Of a stretch of DNA of 64,000 bases, positions 9,184 through 19,287 are shown piece by piece. The stretch is taken from the NCBI GenBank assembly GCA_029001845.1, contig JAREWP010000065.1, positions 1 to 64,000 on the forward strand, given 5' to 3'. Each line of letters opens with the position of its first letter. The stretch's first letter is position 1. The notes beneath the pieces are model-generated. The model made no database searches and was not told where the DNA came from. It was given only the letters and a program-made list of their open reading frames with translations. Source of the DNA: Candidatus Magnetocorallium paracelense. GTDB taxonomy: Bacteria; Nitrospirota; Thermodesulfovibrionia; Thermodesulfovibrionales; Magnetobacteriaceae. The position numbers and the translations under genes are program-made.

Positions 9184-12100
9184 TCACTCATATAGAAGCT
9201 CCCAATCTATTTTGGCGCCTGCAACCCACAGTTGAGCTGTTTTTTCGAGTTCTCCGGCACGAGTTATTGCTCTACTGTTTCTCTTATCAACCTCCCCTTC
9301 TGTTACAGAGCTATCCATATCCTTTACATTCCCCTGGTAAAGAGTAATTTTATGATCTTTTCCCTCTATGAATGCACGTAACCTCTCTTTTGCTTCCTCA
9401 AGGGATGTAACAATAATAGCAATGCGAACCTCCATTGGTTCGCGCCCTGTTTGCAGAGTATAGGCTATATTATCGAGAGATTCATTCGTTGTATCGAGAA
9501 ATTCGATTATGCTTTTCGTGTATTCTATGAGTCTGTCTTTGTTTTTGGCGGAGAGTACGATTAATTGGTCTCCAGTGATCTCTGTTTCCGGATGATCTGA
9601 TGATTTATTATATTCTTCCAGGACGACATGGGCATTGACTCCGCCAAAGCCGAACGAACTGACTCCGGCGCGTCTGGGTATGGGGTTGTTATTTGCATCT
9701 TTTAGTTGTTTCCAATCTTCTGCCTTTGTAACAATATAAAAGGGACTCTCTTCCAATTTTATATAGGGGTTCAGTTCCTTAAGATGAATGTGGGGAGGGA
9801 TTGTTTTGTATTTCATGGCAAGGAGTACTTTAATCAGACCTGCAATGCCTGCTGCTGTTTCCAGGTGCCCGATGTTCGTTTTCACCGAACCAATGGCGCA
9901 GTGGGGGGCGCTGTTTATCGTCTTTCCCCATTTTTTATATAAATGACTGAATGCGGTTTTTAAGCCTTTTATCTCGATGGGATCGCCAAGGGGAGTTCCC
10001 GTACCATGAGTCTCTATATATGTGACTGTAGAAGGGTCTATGTTTGCTTTGTCATAAGCCCTGATCAGAAGCGCCGCCTGGGCCTTTGGGTTGGGCGCCG
10101 TTAAAGATGCCGTGTGTCCGCCGTGATTTTCTGCCGTACCTTTTATGACGGCATAGATGTTGTCTCTGTCCTCTATGGCCACATCCAAAGGTTTAAGCAT
10201 GACAGCACCGACGCCTTCGCCTCTGACATATCCGTCGGCCTCTTTATCAAAGGTCCTGCATCGTCCGTCTTCGCTGAGCATTCCGGCTCTGCTGAAAGAG
10301 ATTCCCAGTGTAGGAGTTAAGATAGCGTTCACTCCTCCGGCAATAGCCATCTCGCAATTGCCGTTTTCCATGGCCTCTACGGCTCTGTGCACCGCTACAA
10401 GGGAGCTCGAACATGCCGTATCCACAGGTTCACTGGGACCGTGGAGATTTAGTAAATATGAGACGCGGTTGGCTAATAGGGAAAAGGCGTTTCCCGTTGA
10501 CATTTGAGCCTCTATAACGGAACTCCTTTTGTTAACAACCTCTGCATAATTTGGAATTCCCACTCCCGCAAATACGGCTGTTTCCGTGCCTGACAGGTCA
10601 GAGGGCTTATACCCGGCGTCTCCTATGGTTTTCCAGACACACTCTAAAAAGAGTCTTTGCTGAGGGTCCATGAACTCAGCCTCTTTAGGAGATATGCCAA
10701 AAAAGAGAGGATCGAACTTGTCAATATCGTTTATGAATCCGCCATACTTAGCCTTTGTTTTATTGAGTTCTTTCATTGGATCTCCATAGTATTCCCTCCA
10801 ATCCCATCTGTCTTCAGGCACTTCCGTTATGAGGTCACGGCCTGCTTTGAGGTTTCTCCAAAAGGCGTTAACATCTTCCGATTGAGGCATTACAGCGCTC
10901 ATGCCGATTATGGCAACTCCCCGGTTTCCGCGTAATGTCCCTGTCCGGGGAGGTCTTCTGAGCGCCGTTCCGGTTGTTGTAACCTGTGACAGCTCCTCCT
11001 GTTTTATATTGTAGTGATCTGAAAGACGGTCTTTATATTCATTTCCAAGATAATCCAGGAAAGAGTTTATTGTGTGATACTCATAAAATATATCGGGCGT
11101 GATATCGATGTTATATTTACTATTCAGTACATTTGCAAGCTCTGTAAAGCGTACGGAGTCAAAGCCGTATGTTGTTAAATCCTTATCGGCATCGAGTTGT
11201 TCTCTCTCTGTCTGCAATATGGCTGCTGATGCGTCAAGAGTCTCGATCAATAGTTGTTTTTTATGGTCTTCGGTGTTTTCTTCAGGGGGTTCATCTATAG
11301 TTGTGTATAAATAACGCCCCTCACTGCGCCGGCTTTGCGGAAACCAATGTCTGACCCTGGCAAAGGGGTAACCTGGCAATGAGATTCTGTCAGGCCTATG
11401 TGCTGCATACAGCAAATTCCAATCAATGTCAATTCCCGATGTCCAAAGTTCGGCAAGTTTCATCAGGTTATTATTCTCTATGATCATCTTAATAAATACA
11501 TTTCCCTCCTCGCTGTCGATCAAGAGCCGTGAACCTGCCTGAGTGGTTTTCATGCTGCCTGTGTACAGCCCTTGTACAGGTTTTTCTCCGTTTATATAGG
11601 AGAGGAGTTTTTCTTTTAAATCATTTCTGTCCGATGCGACAAGGGCCATACGCTCATCCATCGCTTCTCTGCCTGTTTGAAGGGTATATGCAATATTGGC
11701 AATAGAGTCATTTGTACTGCCTACATACTTTAGAAGCTTTGAGGCGTATTGCTTCAACGGTTGTGTACTCATTGCAGAAAGAACAATGATATGCTCTCCC
11801 TGATTTTTTTCATAAGTCGATTCCGGTCTTCTGTATTCTTCCAAAATGATATGCCCGTTAGCGCCTCCTGCGCCAAAGGAGCTGACGCCCGCCCGTCTGG
11901 GTTGGGGGCGTTCGTTTATGACAAGGGGATTCCACGTTGACAGGCTTTGCTGAACATAAAAGGGCGAGTCCTTAAAATTTATATTTCGATTTAATGTGTC
12001 TGAGTGCAAAGAGGGAACCAACTGCTTATACTTCATCTGTAAAAGCACCTTTGTTAATCCTGCAATACCTGCCGCTGATTCCGGATGCCCGATGTTTGAT

Positions 12101-15100
12101 TTAACAGAGCCGATGGAACAGTACTGCCCCTCTGCCTCAGATGATTTCCCCTTTTCTTTAAATGCCTTCATAAGCCCTCGTATTTCTATGGGGTCTCCAA
12201 GAGAAGTGCCTGTACCGTGGGCTTCCACGCAGCTTATGGTTCGAGGATCGATTTTCGCATTTTTCAGTGCTTCCCATATGAGCGCCCCCTGGGCGTTCGG
12301 ATTTGGAACATAATATCCGGTCGTCTTTCCGCCGTGATTGACAGAGGTGGACTTAATAACAGCATAGATATGATCTCTCTCTTTTATCGCCTTGCTCAAA
12401 GGCTTTAAGAGTACTGCGCCAACGCCTTCCCCGGGTACGTACCCGTCTCCGCCCTGACCAAAACTTCTGCATCTGCCGTCTGTGGAGAAAAATCTTTCCC
12501 GGCATAATGTAAGATATTTATGGGGATGGATCAACAGGTTGACACCACCTGCAACGGCCATTTCCGTTTCTCCCTGTTTCATGCTTTCACAGGCCAGATG
12601 TATGGCTGTTAAAGAGGATGAGCACATCGTGTCCAATGCAATGCTTGGCCCTGTAAAGTTAAAGAAATAGGAGACTCTGTTCGCTACGGAGGCATAGGAA
12701 GAGCCCGGTAAAAACGTGTTGCCTTTCAGAATTTCTTCTGCGCCGAATAACTGATACTCACTGTTCATAATACCGACAAAAACGCCGATTTTTCGACCCC
12801 AAAGGACTTTTTTCGTATACCCGCTGTCTTCTATGGCGTGCCACACTGTCTCCAAAAACAATCTCCCCTGGGGGTCCGATATCGCGGCCTCTGCCGGTGA
12901 AATATTAAAAAAGAGGGCGTCAAACTTGTCGTGATCATCTATAAATCCGCCCCATTTTGTATATATATTGCCTTGCCCCCCTTTGTCTGGGGAGTAGTAT
13001 TGTGTGTAATCCCATCTGTCAGGCGGTATCTCTGTGATACAGTCTCTGCCTGATTTTAAATTTTCCCAAAATTGGTCCAGGTCCTTTGCCATGGGATATC
13101 TGCCGCTGATTCCTATGATGGCGATATCTTCCTCATTTCTGTGAACCAACGGCGGAAGAAACCTGCTTCGCACCTGCGGCACTTCTTCCATCTGCTCTAT
13201 GGATTGCTCTTTTACCTCTCTCTGACTGTCTACTCCTTCATGCCTTCCTGTCGTCTGTTCCTGGCTTTTTGTCGGTTCAGGGAGTTTTGTCAGGCCGGGT
13301 TTGTGATTTTCCATAAAGTATTCAACCAGGGCGTCTACTGTCTGATACTCGAAAAAGAGGGTCTTTGGCAGTTCTCCAAAATGTTTCTCCAACTCCATGG
13401 TGAGATTCATTACAGCAACCGATTCAATGCCGTAATTTTCCATTGGACTATCGGACCGTATCCATGTGTGGTCCAGTTTTAACTCCTTTGAGAGTATTGT
13501 TTTCAGGTAGGTCTCTGCTTTTCCCCTTAATTGTTCAATATCCTGCCCCTCTGTCAGGTCGCTCTCTGAAGAGGAGAATTTCACGGGCAGACCATTGAGT
13601 TTATTTATAGTGTTTTCTATCCTGTCCCCTATTCCCTGTATGGCGATAATTTCATTGACCGCCGTGCGTAAGCTGATATGAAACACCTCTATACCCCTTT
13701 CTGTTTCCAAAGGCGTCATTCCGTTTGTCTCTTTCATCCACTCTCTTATCTTATGGTCTACATCCATACCGCCCCGGTCCCATAGAGGCCAGTTGATAGA
13801 CAGGATCTTTTTGGTTTTACTCTTTTGTTTTTCCTTCCAAAAGGCGAAGTAATCAAGAAAGCAGTTTGCATAGGAATAATCACATTGGCCTATACTGCCG
13901 ACAACACCGGCAAGGGAAGAAAAGAGTATGAAAAAATCCAACTCTTCATCTCTTAAAGCATAGTCCAGGTTGAGTGTACCGTAGATTTTCGGTTCGATTA
14001 CAGCATCAAAATCCTCTTTTGTCTTGTTAATTAAAAATGAATCTCTTATAAGACCGGCGCTGTGAATAACGCCGTTAATCGAACCGTATGTTTCCTTTAT
14101 CTCCCTTATAAGGGCCTCTGAACCTTCCTTTGTAGAAATATCCCCCTGCATATACAGGACTTTTGCCCCGGTTTTTCTTCCTCTGTGATTAAGCGCCTTT
14201 ATCTGATTCGCCTTTTGCTCACTTAGCATAGAAAGTTCCGATCGGCCCGTTAACAGGACGGTCGCCTTTACCTCTGTCATGATGTGTTTCGCAAATAAAA
14301 GCCCCAGTCCGCCGGTACCGCCTGTTATTATGTAAAGGCCATTTTGCCTGAGCCCCGACTGTCCGCCGGCGGACATGGTGCTTATCTCTTTGATCTGCCT
14401 GACCATGCGCCGGTTGTTTTCGTAATGTATCTCAACAGGGCCTCTTGTGTTTAGCTCGGTTACGACTATTTCCAATATATTCTCCCTGTTCGGGATGGCT
14501 ATGGTTTTATAAAATATCTTTGGATTTTCCAGGGAAACGGTCTTTGCAAATCCCGATATGGCGGCATTAAAAACCGAACCAATCGATTGAGTCTCTTCCG
14601 TATATATGTATAACAGTCGGACTTCGTCTTTAAGATCATGTTTCATGAGCGCCTTTGTGAGATAAAAGAGAGAATATACATTTAGAAAATGGTCTTGTTG
14701 AGGCCAAAGATAAATAATATTTTCAGGCATTCCGTTTTTTTCATTTACTGCATTTATTAATAAGTCGTAATCCTCGGCCGATTCTCTATTCATGGTATAA
14801 ACACGGTCTGTAAGGGGAGTAAAGCCCCCGCCCGGTTTAACCAAAATCAGAGGCGCCTCTGTTCGCCCTTTCATCTCCTTATAAAGAGCGTCTCTCCTGT
14901 CAAACAGGATCGTTGTTCCTGTTAAGGGTTTTTTATTTTTGGGGACGCGAATGTTTTCCAGGAGACTTTGATAATATTTAAGGTCGCATTTTTCGGAGCT
15001 TTCCATTGGTCGGAATTTTATCGTTTTAAGGGTAAACTCACGGATACGGACCAGCAATTGTCCTGCCCCGTCTGTTATGTGAATCGTAAATGTTCCGGTC

Positions 15101-18100
15101 TCCTGCCCTTTATCATTTGTATCGTTTATGACATGGGCATAACAGATTTCCGGGACAGGAGCCATGATCTCCAGAGTTTTTATGGCAAATGGCAGACAGG
15201 CTCCATTTCTTATATCGCTTTTGTCCAATACTCCCATTACTGTCTGGAATGCTCCGTCAATAACGGATGGATGAAGCATATACCCTGATTGGCTCTGTGT
15301 TGGTATTTGCAGTTTAGACAGCGCCTCTTTGCCGTTTACATAGAGGCGCCGGATAGTTTTAAATGCAGGGCCGTAAGCAAAACCCTGTGACTTGAATCGA
15401 TTATAGTATTCCTCTCTGTCAACCGCTGTTGTACATCGCTTTCTGATATCGTCTACATGAATTGTATCATTGTTTTTAACAACCGGTTCCCCACAGATTA
15501 ACCGCCCCGTACTGTAAACGATACGGTTACTTCTATCTTCCGCCGACGTAACTTCAAAGTCAATGCCTCCTTCTTCCGGATATAAACTAATCTGTATGGT
15601 CCGAGGTTTGTCTGTTATGATGAATGGTCTGACCCATTGTACATTCTCAAGCCTTAGAGCTTTTTGTTCCGCTCCGATTTCACCTGCCGCCCGGGCCATT
15701 TCCAAATAAACGGCGCCTGGAAGGGTTTTCTTGCCAAAAATAACATGGTCTGCCAGATAAAACTCCTGTCCTGTCAGTCGGGTTATAAACCGTTGTTCTT
15801 TGAGTGTGGAAGTATTTTGCTCTATTAAAGGATGGAGTCTAACTGTACTTACAAAATCATCAGGCGTAGTCGGAAGCCAGTAACGAGAGCCACCGAAGGG
15901 ATATAAAGGCAGGGAAACGGTTTGAACATCTTTGTCTTTATATAATGATTTCCAGTCAATGCCCTCCCCCTTTGTCCAATGACTCGCCAATTGTTCAAGG
16001 GACTTATTGCCGACATCGATCCGGGCGGCTCTTTGCCCGGCAGTGTTGTTCACTTCCCCATAGTAAAGACTGTCAATATTTGTTTGATTGTCACAGTAAA
16101 CGGCTAATTTCTCTTTTAGTTCATCGACATCGGAAACTACAATGGCAATCCGTTTGTCCATCTCAACTCTGCCCTTTTGCAGTGTATAGGCAATATGGGA
16201 CAGGGGAACAGGGATACTATTGTCTAAATAGTGGGCCAGATATTTTGCATATGTTGTCAATTCCCTGTCAGTCATTGCAGACAACACAATAAGTTCCATG
16301 CCCTTTGATGGTTCCGGTTCCGCTTTTTCAAACTCCTCTAATATGACATGGGCATTTGCCCCGCCGGCGCCAAAGGAATTAATCGCCGCTCTTCTGAGAT
16401 ACTCTTTATCCTGCCCCTCTTCATTTATAATCGGTCTTGGCCACGTGGCGAGCTCTTTTTGAACATAAAAAGGGGAGTCCTCAAAATTTATATTTCCATT
16501 GAGCTTATCGGAGTGTATGGAAGGAACCAGTTGTTTATATTTCATTTGTAACACTATTTTAGCGATCCCTGCAATACCTGCCGCTGATTCCAAATGGCCG
16601 ATGTTTGATTTCACCGAGCCTATGGGACAGTACTGTCCTTTTTCCCTGAATGCCCGGGTGAGCCCCTCCACTTCTATGGGGTCTCCTAAAGGTGTGCCTG
16701 TGCCGTGGGCTTCAACATAGCTTATGGTGCGCGGGCTTATCTTCGCCCTTTCCATGGCCTTTGATATAACTTCCCCCTGGGCTGCGGGATTCGGAACAGA
16801 ATAGCCGGTGCTCTTTCCGCCGTGATTAATGGCGCTCCCCTTAATGACGGCATAGATGTGGTCTCTCTCTTCAATCGCCCTGGAGAGAGGTTTTAACAGC
16901 ACCGCCCCGACGCCTTCTCCAGGTACATACCCGTCTCCTCCCTGACCAAAGCTGCGGCACCGCCCGTCTGTAGAAGCAAACCGTAAGTTACTTAATACGA
17001 CATATTTATGGGGATGTATTGAGATATTAACGCCACCGGCCAGGGCCATTTCACATTCACCGCTTTTGATGCTCTCACAGGCCAGGTGAATTGAAGTGAG
17101 TGAAGAAGAACACATCGTGTCCACTGCCATGCTGGGGCCTTTAAGATTAAAGAAATAAGATACCCGGTTGGCTATGGATGCGTATGCCGTGGCGGGACCA
17201 AGCATGTTTCCCTTTAATATCTCTTCAGCACCAAAGAGATCGTACTCCAAATACATAACACCGACAAAGACGCCTATATGCTTATTCCATACATGGTCTT
17301 TTGTATAGGCTCCGTCTTCAAATGTATGCCATGCCGTTTCTAAAAAAATTCTTTCCTGGGGGTCCATTAATTCCGCGTCTTTGGGGGATATGTTAAAAAA
17401 GAGGGGATCGAATATATCAATGCGGTCCATAAATCCGCCCCATTTGTTGTACATCTTTCCCTCTTCAGAGGTACAGACATATTTTCTGTAATCCCAGCGT
17501 GTTTCCGGTATTTCAGTAATGCAGTCTCTGCCCTCTTTGAGGTTTCGCCAGAATTCCTCGAGGTTGTTTGCCTGTGGAAAGCGTCCGCTAAGTCCTATAA
17601 TGGCAATGTCATCAGAGCGTCTGTGATGGTCTGTTTCTCCTGGGATGAAAAAGCGACGCCTTCTGCTGGACCTTACTGAGGGTGTTGTTGTAACAGGTTT
17701 CTCTGTGATGGGTTTTCGGATTGAGTTCTTTTGCATATCCCGGCTTAACAGAGTTTTTAACCTGTCTCTATGGGCCTTTGTAAAGTATTGCGCCAGGTCA
17801 TAGATCGTTTGATATTCGAAAAACAGAGTTTTCGATAAAGGACCAAATCTCTTTTCCAACTTGCTTGTTAAGGCCAACACAAGGACGGAATCAACGCCAT
17901 ATGTCTCCAGGTAGGCTTTCTCATCGATATGTGAGACAGGCAGTTTTAATGTACCTGACAGTTCTTCTTTAAAATAATGAATGGTTTTGGAGAGGAATTT
18001 TTCCTGATTCGTCGTTGTACTTTCAATAGAAGAATCGATTGTTTTATTATTGTGGTTTTGCTTCCAGGGGCCTGTTTCTAAGGAGTCACGTTTTGATAAC

Positions 18101-18180
18101 GCCTTCAATGCCTTTCCGGCCTGTTCTTCCGTTATATTCCCTGCTGCAAGTTCCCGAAAAATCTTCTCGGCATCATCCAT
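9184..18180 (-). CDS. Trans-AT type I polyketide synthase PKS-A (ACP / KS-DH-KR-ACP / KS-ACP / KS)
   Basis: 2,998 residues. Order: helical N-terminus with an xGNITEEQAxxxL motif (1-32); ACP with Ser98; KS1 191-617 (Cys357, His492, His529); KS-to-DH linker 628-770; DH 781-1056 (H812 in HxxxGxxxxP, D975); KR core 1281-1500 (TGGTGGLG, Tyr1435, Asn1439, an LxRD segment suggesting B-type); ACP Ser1587; KS2 1684-2116 (Cys1853, His1988, His2032); linker; ACP Ser2342; KS3 2420-2856 (Cys2590, His2725, His2772); partial linker to the end. No GHSxG acyltransferase motif occurs, so malonyl loading must be in trans. The protein stops at WELLYE, before the YPFxxxRYW segment found in the other linkers. It has no thioesterase, so the chain must pass to another protein or the 3' end is lost. 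The N-terminal ACP probably receives the chain from PKS-B. Confidence 0.95.
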   Translation of the reverse strand: MDDAEKIFRELAAGNITEEQAGKALKALSKRDSLETGPWKQNHNNKTIDSSIESTTTNQEKFLSKTIHYFKEELSGTLKLPVSHIDEKAYLETYGVDSVLVLALTSKLEKRFGPLSKTLFFEYQTIYDLAQYFTKAHRDRLKTLLSRDMQKNSIRKPITEKPVTTTPSVRSSRRRRFFIPGETDHHRRSDDIAIIGLSGRFPQANNLEEFWRNLKEGRDCITEIPETRWDYRKYVCTSEEGKMYNKWGGFMDRIDIFDPLFFNISPKDAELMDPQERIFLETAWHTFEDGAYTKDHVWNKHIGVFVGVMYLEYDLFGAEEILKGNMLGPATAYASIANRVSYFFNLKGPSMAVDTMCSSSLTSIHLACESIKSGECEMALAGGVNISIHPHKYVVLSNLRFASTDGRCRSFGQGGDGYVPGEGVGAVLLKPLSRAIEERDHIYAVIKGSAINHGGKSTGYSVPNPAAQGEVISKAMERAKISPRTISYVEAHGTGTPLGDPIEVEGLTRAFREKGQYCPIGSVKSNIGHLESAAGIAGIAKIVLQMKYKQLVPSIHSDKLNGNINFEDSPFYVQKELATWPRPIINEEGQDKEYLRRAAINSFGAGGANAHVILEEFEKAEPEPSKGMELIVLSAMTDRELTTYAKYLAHYLDNSIPVPLSHIAYTLQKGRVEMDKRIAIVVSDVDELKEKLAVYCDNQTNIDSLYYGEVNNTAGQRAARIDVGNKSLEQLASHWTKGEGIDWKSLYKDKDVQTVSLPLYPFGGSRYWLPTTPDDFVSTVRLHPLIEQNTSTLKEQRFITRLTGQEFYLADHVIFGKKTLPGAVYLEMARAAGEIGAEQKALRLENVQWVRPFIITDKPRTIQISLYPEEGGIDFEVTSAEDRSNRIVYSTGRLICGEPVVKNNDTIHVDDIRKRCTTAVDREEYYNRFKSQGFAYGPAFKTIRRLYVNGKEALSKLQIPTQSQSGYMLHPSVIDGAFQTVMGVLDKSDIRNGACLPFAIKTLEIMAPVPEICYAHVINDTNDKGQETGTFTIHITDGAGQLLVRIREFTLKTIKFRPMESSEKCDLKYYQSLLENIRVPKNKKPLTGTTILFDRRDALYKEMKGRTEAPLILVKPGGGFTPLTDRVYTMNRESAEDYDLLINAVNEKNGMPENIIYLWPQQDHFLNVYSLFYLTKALMKHDLKDEVRLLYIYTEETQSIGSVFNAAISGFAKTVSLENPKIFYKTIAIPNRENILEIVVTELNTRGPVEIHYENNRRMVRQIKEISTMSAGGQSGLRQNGLYIITGGTGGLGLLFAKHIMTEVKATVLLTGRSELSMLSEQKANQIKALNHRGRKTGAKVLYMQGDISTKEGSEALIREIKETYGSINGVIHSAGLIRDSFLINKTKEDFDAVIEPKIYGTLNLDYALRDEELDFFILFSSLAGVVGSIGQCDYSYANCFLDYFAFWKEKQKSKTKKILSINWPLWDRGGMDVDHKIREWMKETNGMTPLETERGIEVFHISLRTAVNEIIAIQGIGDRIENTINKLNGLPVKFSSSESDLTEGQDIEQLRGKAETYLKTILSKELKLDHTWIRSDSPMENYGIESVAVMNLTMELEKHFGELPKTLFFEYQTVDALVEYFMENHKPGLTKLPEPTKSQEQTTGRHEGVDSQREVKEQSIEQMEEVPQVRSRFLPPLVHRNEEDIAIIGISGRYPMAKDLDQFWENLKSGRDCITEIPPDRWDYTQYYSPDKGGQGNIYTKWGGFIDDHDKFDALFFNISPAEAAISDPQGRLFLETVWHAIEDSGYTKKVLWGRKIGVFVGIMNSEYQLFGAEEILKGNTFLPGSSYASVANRVSYFFNFTGPSIALDTMCSSSLTAIHLACESMKQGETEMAVAGGVNLLIHPHKYLTLCRERFFSTDGRCRSFGQGGDGYVPGEGVGAVLLKPLSKAIKERDHIYAVIKSTSVNHGGKTTGYYVPNPNAQGALIWEALKNAKIDPRTISCVEAHGTGTSLGDPIEIRGLMKAFKEKGKSSEAEGQYCSIGSVKSNIGHPESAAGIAGLTKVLLQMKYKQLVPSLHSDTLNRNINFKDSPFYVQQSLSTWNPLVINERPQPRRAGVSSFGAGGANGHIILEEYRRPESTYEKNQGEHIIVLSAMSTQPLKQYASKLLKYVGSTNDSIANIAYTLQTGREAMDERMALVASDRNDLKEKLLSYINGEKPVQGLYTGSMKTTQAGSRLLIDSEEGNVFIKMIIENNNLMKLAELWTSGIDIDWNLLYAAHRPDRISLPGYPFARVRHWFPQSRRSEGRYLYTTIDEPPEENTEDHKKQLLIETLDASAAILQTEREQLDADKDLTTYGFDSVRFTELANVLNSKYNIDITPDIFYEYHTINSFLDYLGNEYKDRLSDHYNIKQEELSQVTTTGTALRRPPRTGTLRGNRGVAIIGMSAVMPQSEDVNAFWRNLKAGRDLITEVPEDRWDWREYYGDPMKELNKTKAKYGGFINDIDKFDPLFFGISPKEAEFMDPQQRLFLECVWKTIGDAGYKPSDLSGTETAVFAGVGIPNYAEVVNKRSSVIEAQMSTGNAFSLLANRVSYLLNLHGPSEPVDTACSSSLVAVHRAVEAMENGNCEMAIAGGVNAILTPTLGISFSRAGMLSEDGRCRTFDKEADGYVRGEGVGAVMLKPLDVAIEDRDNIYAVIKGTAENHGGHTASLTAPNPKAQAALLIRAYDKANIDPSTVTYIETHGTGTPLGDPIEIKGLKTAFSHLYKKWGKTINSAPHCAIGSVKTNIGHLETAAGIAGLIKVLLAMKYKTIPPHIHLKELNPYIKLEESPFYIVTKAEDWKQLKDANNNPIPRRAGVSSFGFGGVNAHVVLEEYNKSSDHPETEITGDQLIVLSAKNKDRLIEYTKSIIEFLDTTNESLDNIAYTLQTGREPMEVRIAIIVTSLEEAKERLRAFIEGKDHKITLYQGNVKDMDSSVTEGEVDKRNSRAITRAGELEKTAQLWVAGAKIDWELLYE

Positions 18181-18499
18181 ATTTATTACTCCTAACCCGG
18201 CAAGCAGTCACCGAACAAGATTCAAGGCGTAAGGCAACAGTCATAAGGCATAAGTTAAAAAATATTGGGTTTTTTTTGCGTACAATTTCAGTTATAAGCA
18301 ACTATTACTCAATCGGGGATCATCCTGATTATAAAACAAAGTAATGTCTGCATATCACGGCGCCGGTTCAATGTAAATAAGGCCCTCAGGGCATTTCTAT
18401 CAAAATATATGACTTATGTAAAATGCTGAAATATTGTAATATATTTTTTTACTATTTTTCCCAATCTCCCTTTAATCCACAGTTGAGTATTTATCATAG
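18181..18499. other. Upstream region of PKS-A
   Basis: A/T-rich, with no gene supported. It must contain the minus-strand promoter of PKS-A, but no convincing -35/-10 pair or operator stood out. Confidence 0.4.
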
Positions 18500-18644
18500 A
18501 AAAAGCATTTAGCAGTCAGCCATCAGCTATCAGCCTTTTAATTGCAATGATTTACTGTTCAAAACACTTTCAGCCCTAAGGTCATGCTTATTATTGACAC
18601 AATGTCAATATTTTCCTGAGCTGAAGGCTGACTGCTGTTTTTAG
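18500..18644 (+). repeat. Dispersed palindromic repeat family 1, copy 3
   Basis: It has the same left (GCATTTAGCAGTCAGC) and right (GCTGACTGCTGTTTTTAG) ends as the other copies. Its middle contains TTATTGACACAATG, where copies 4 and 6 have TTATTGGCATAACA and TTCTTGACATAACA. It lies about 107 bases before tRNA-Leu, in the same orientation. Confidence 0.8.
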
Positions 18645-18751
18645 ATATATACGACTGTTCCCACTTTGACATCAAAATTGACTTCCTATGACCTTTTATG
18701 GTAACCTTTGATAATTCGTAAAATCCTTAAAAATCAAGGATTTACAACAAT

Positions 18752-18836
18752 GCCGGAGTGGCGGAATTGGTAGACGCAAGGGACTTAAAATCCCTCGAAG
18801 CACGTCTTCGTGCCGGTTCGAGTCCGGCCTCCGGCA
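18752..18836 (+). tRNA. tRNA-Leu (anticodon TAA)
   Basis: 85 nt. The acceptor stem GCCGGAG pairs with CTCCGGC, followed by discriminator A. The D arm is TGGCGGAATTGGTAGACGC and the anticodon stem-loop is GGGACTTAAAATCCC with anticodon TAA. A long variable arm (class II) is present, then a T arm GGTTCGAGTCC. CCA is not encoded. The long variable arm and A discriminator fit leucine. An RHH-type ORF starts 26 bases downstream. Confidence 0.96.
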
Positions 18837-18861
18837 TTTGAGTGTAGCAAAAATGTAGCTT

Positions 18862-19026
18862 ATGAATGAAAAGAATAATGAGGCGGATAGGCCAAAGAAG
18901 GCTACATTTTACATCAAAAAACCCACCTTTCTTACCGAATTAAAATACCTCGCAATAAAGACAAATCGAGACCAATCCGGGCCGGTGACGGAAGCTATCG
19001 AAGATTTAATTAAGAAGTATTCCTGA
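18862..19026 (+). CDS. Small ribbon-helix-helix-like protein
   Basis: A 54-residue ORF directly after tRNA-Leu. It reads a short charged start, then KATFYIKKPTFLTELKYLAI and a helix ending VTEAIEDLIKKYS. The beta strand followed by two helices matches the CopG/ParG/antitoxin ribbon-helix-helix pattern. No SD is obvious and no toxin partner is visible in the 260 bases that follow. Its position behind a tRNA gene, a common integration site, suggests it is a leftover of an integrated element. It could also be a free-standing small regulator. Confidence 0.6.
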   Translation: MNEKNNEADRPKKATFYIKKPTFLTELKYLAIKTNRDQSGPVTEAIEDLIKKYS

Positions 19027-19287
19027 TTGAAGTCTTAAACAGATAGATATATCAAAACCTTAATTGTAACCGGTCCAATTTATAATGATATGCGATAAAT
19101 AACTCTGCCTTGGGTTTAATTGAAAAGTCTAAAGACACTATGTGTTCCTATAAAATGAATATGGAATTGTTAAAAGAATCGAAAAAAAGAAAATTAACTT
19201 GATACAAAATCCTCCGATTTTCATCCATGACAAGTTTCATCATTCAATGACTTGTTGGTTCAAGCCTCATTTGGATCACACTTTTTT

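Noticed and set aside
13072-13482. Long opposite-strand frames inside both PKS genes
   Set aside because: They are reverse-strand shadows of conserved PKS coding sequence with no SD or family resemblance.
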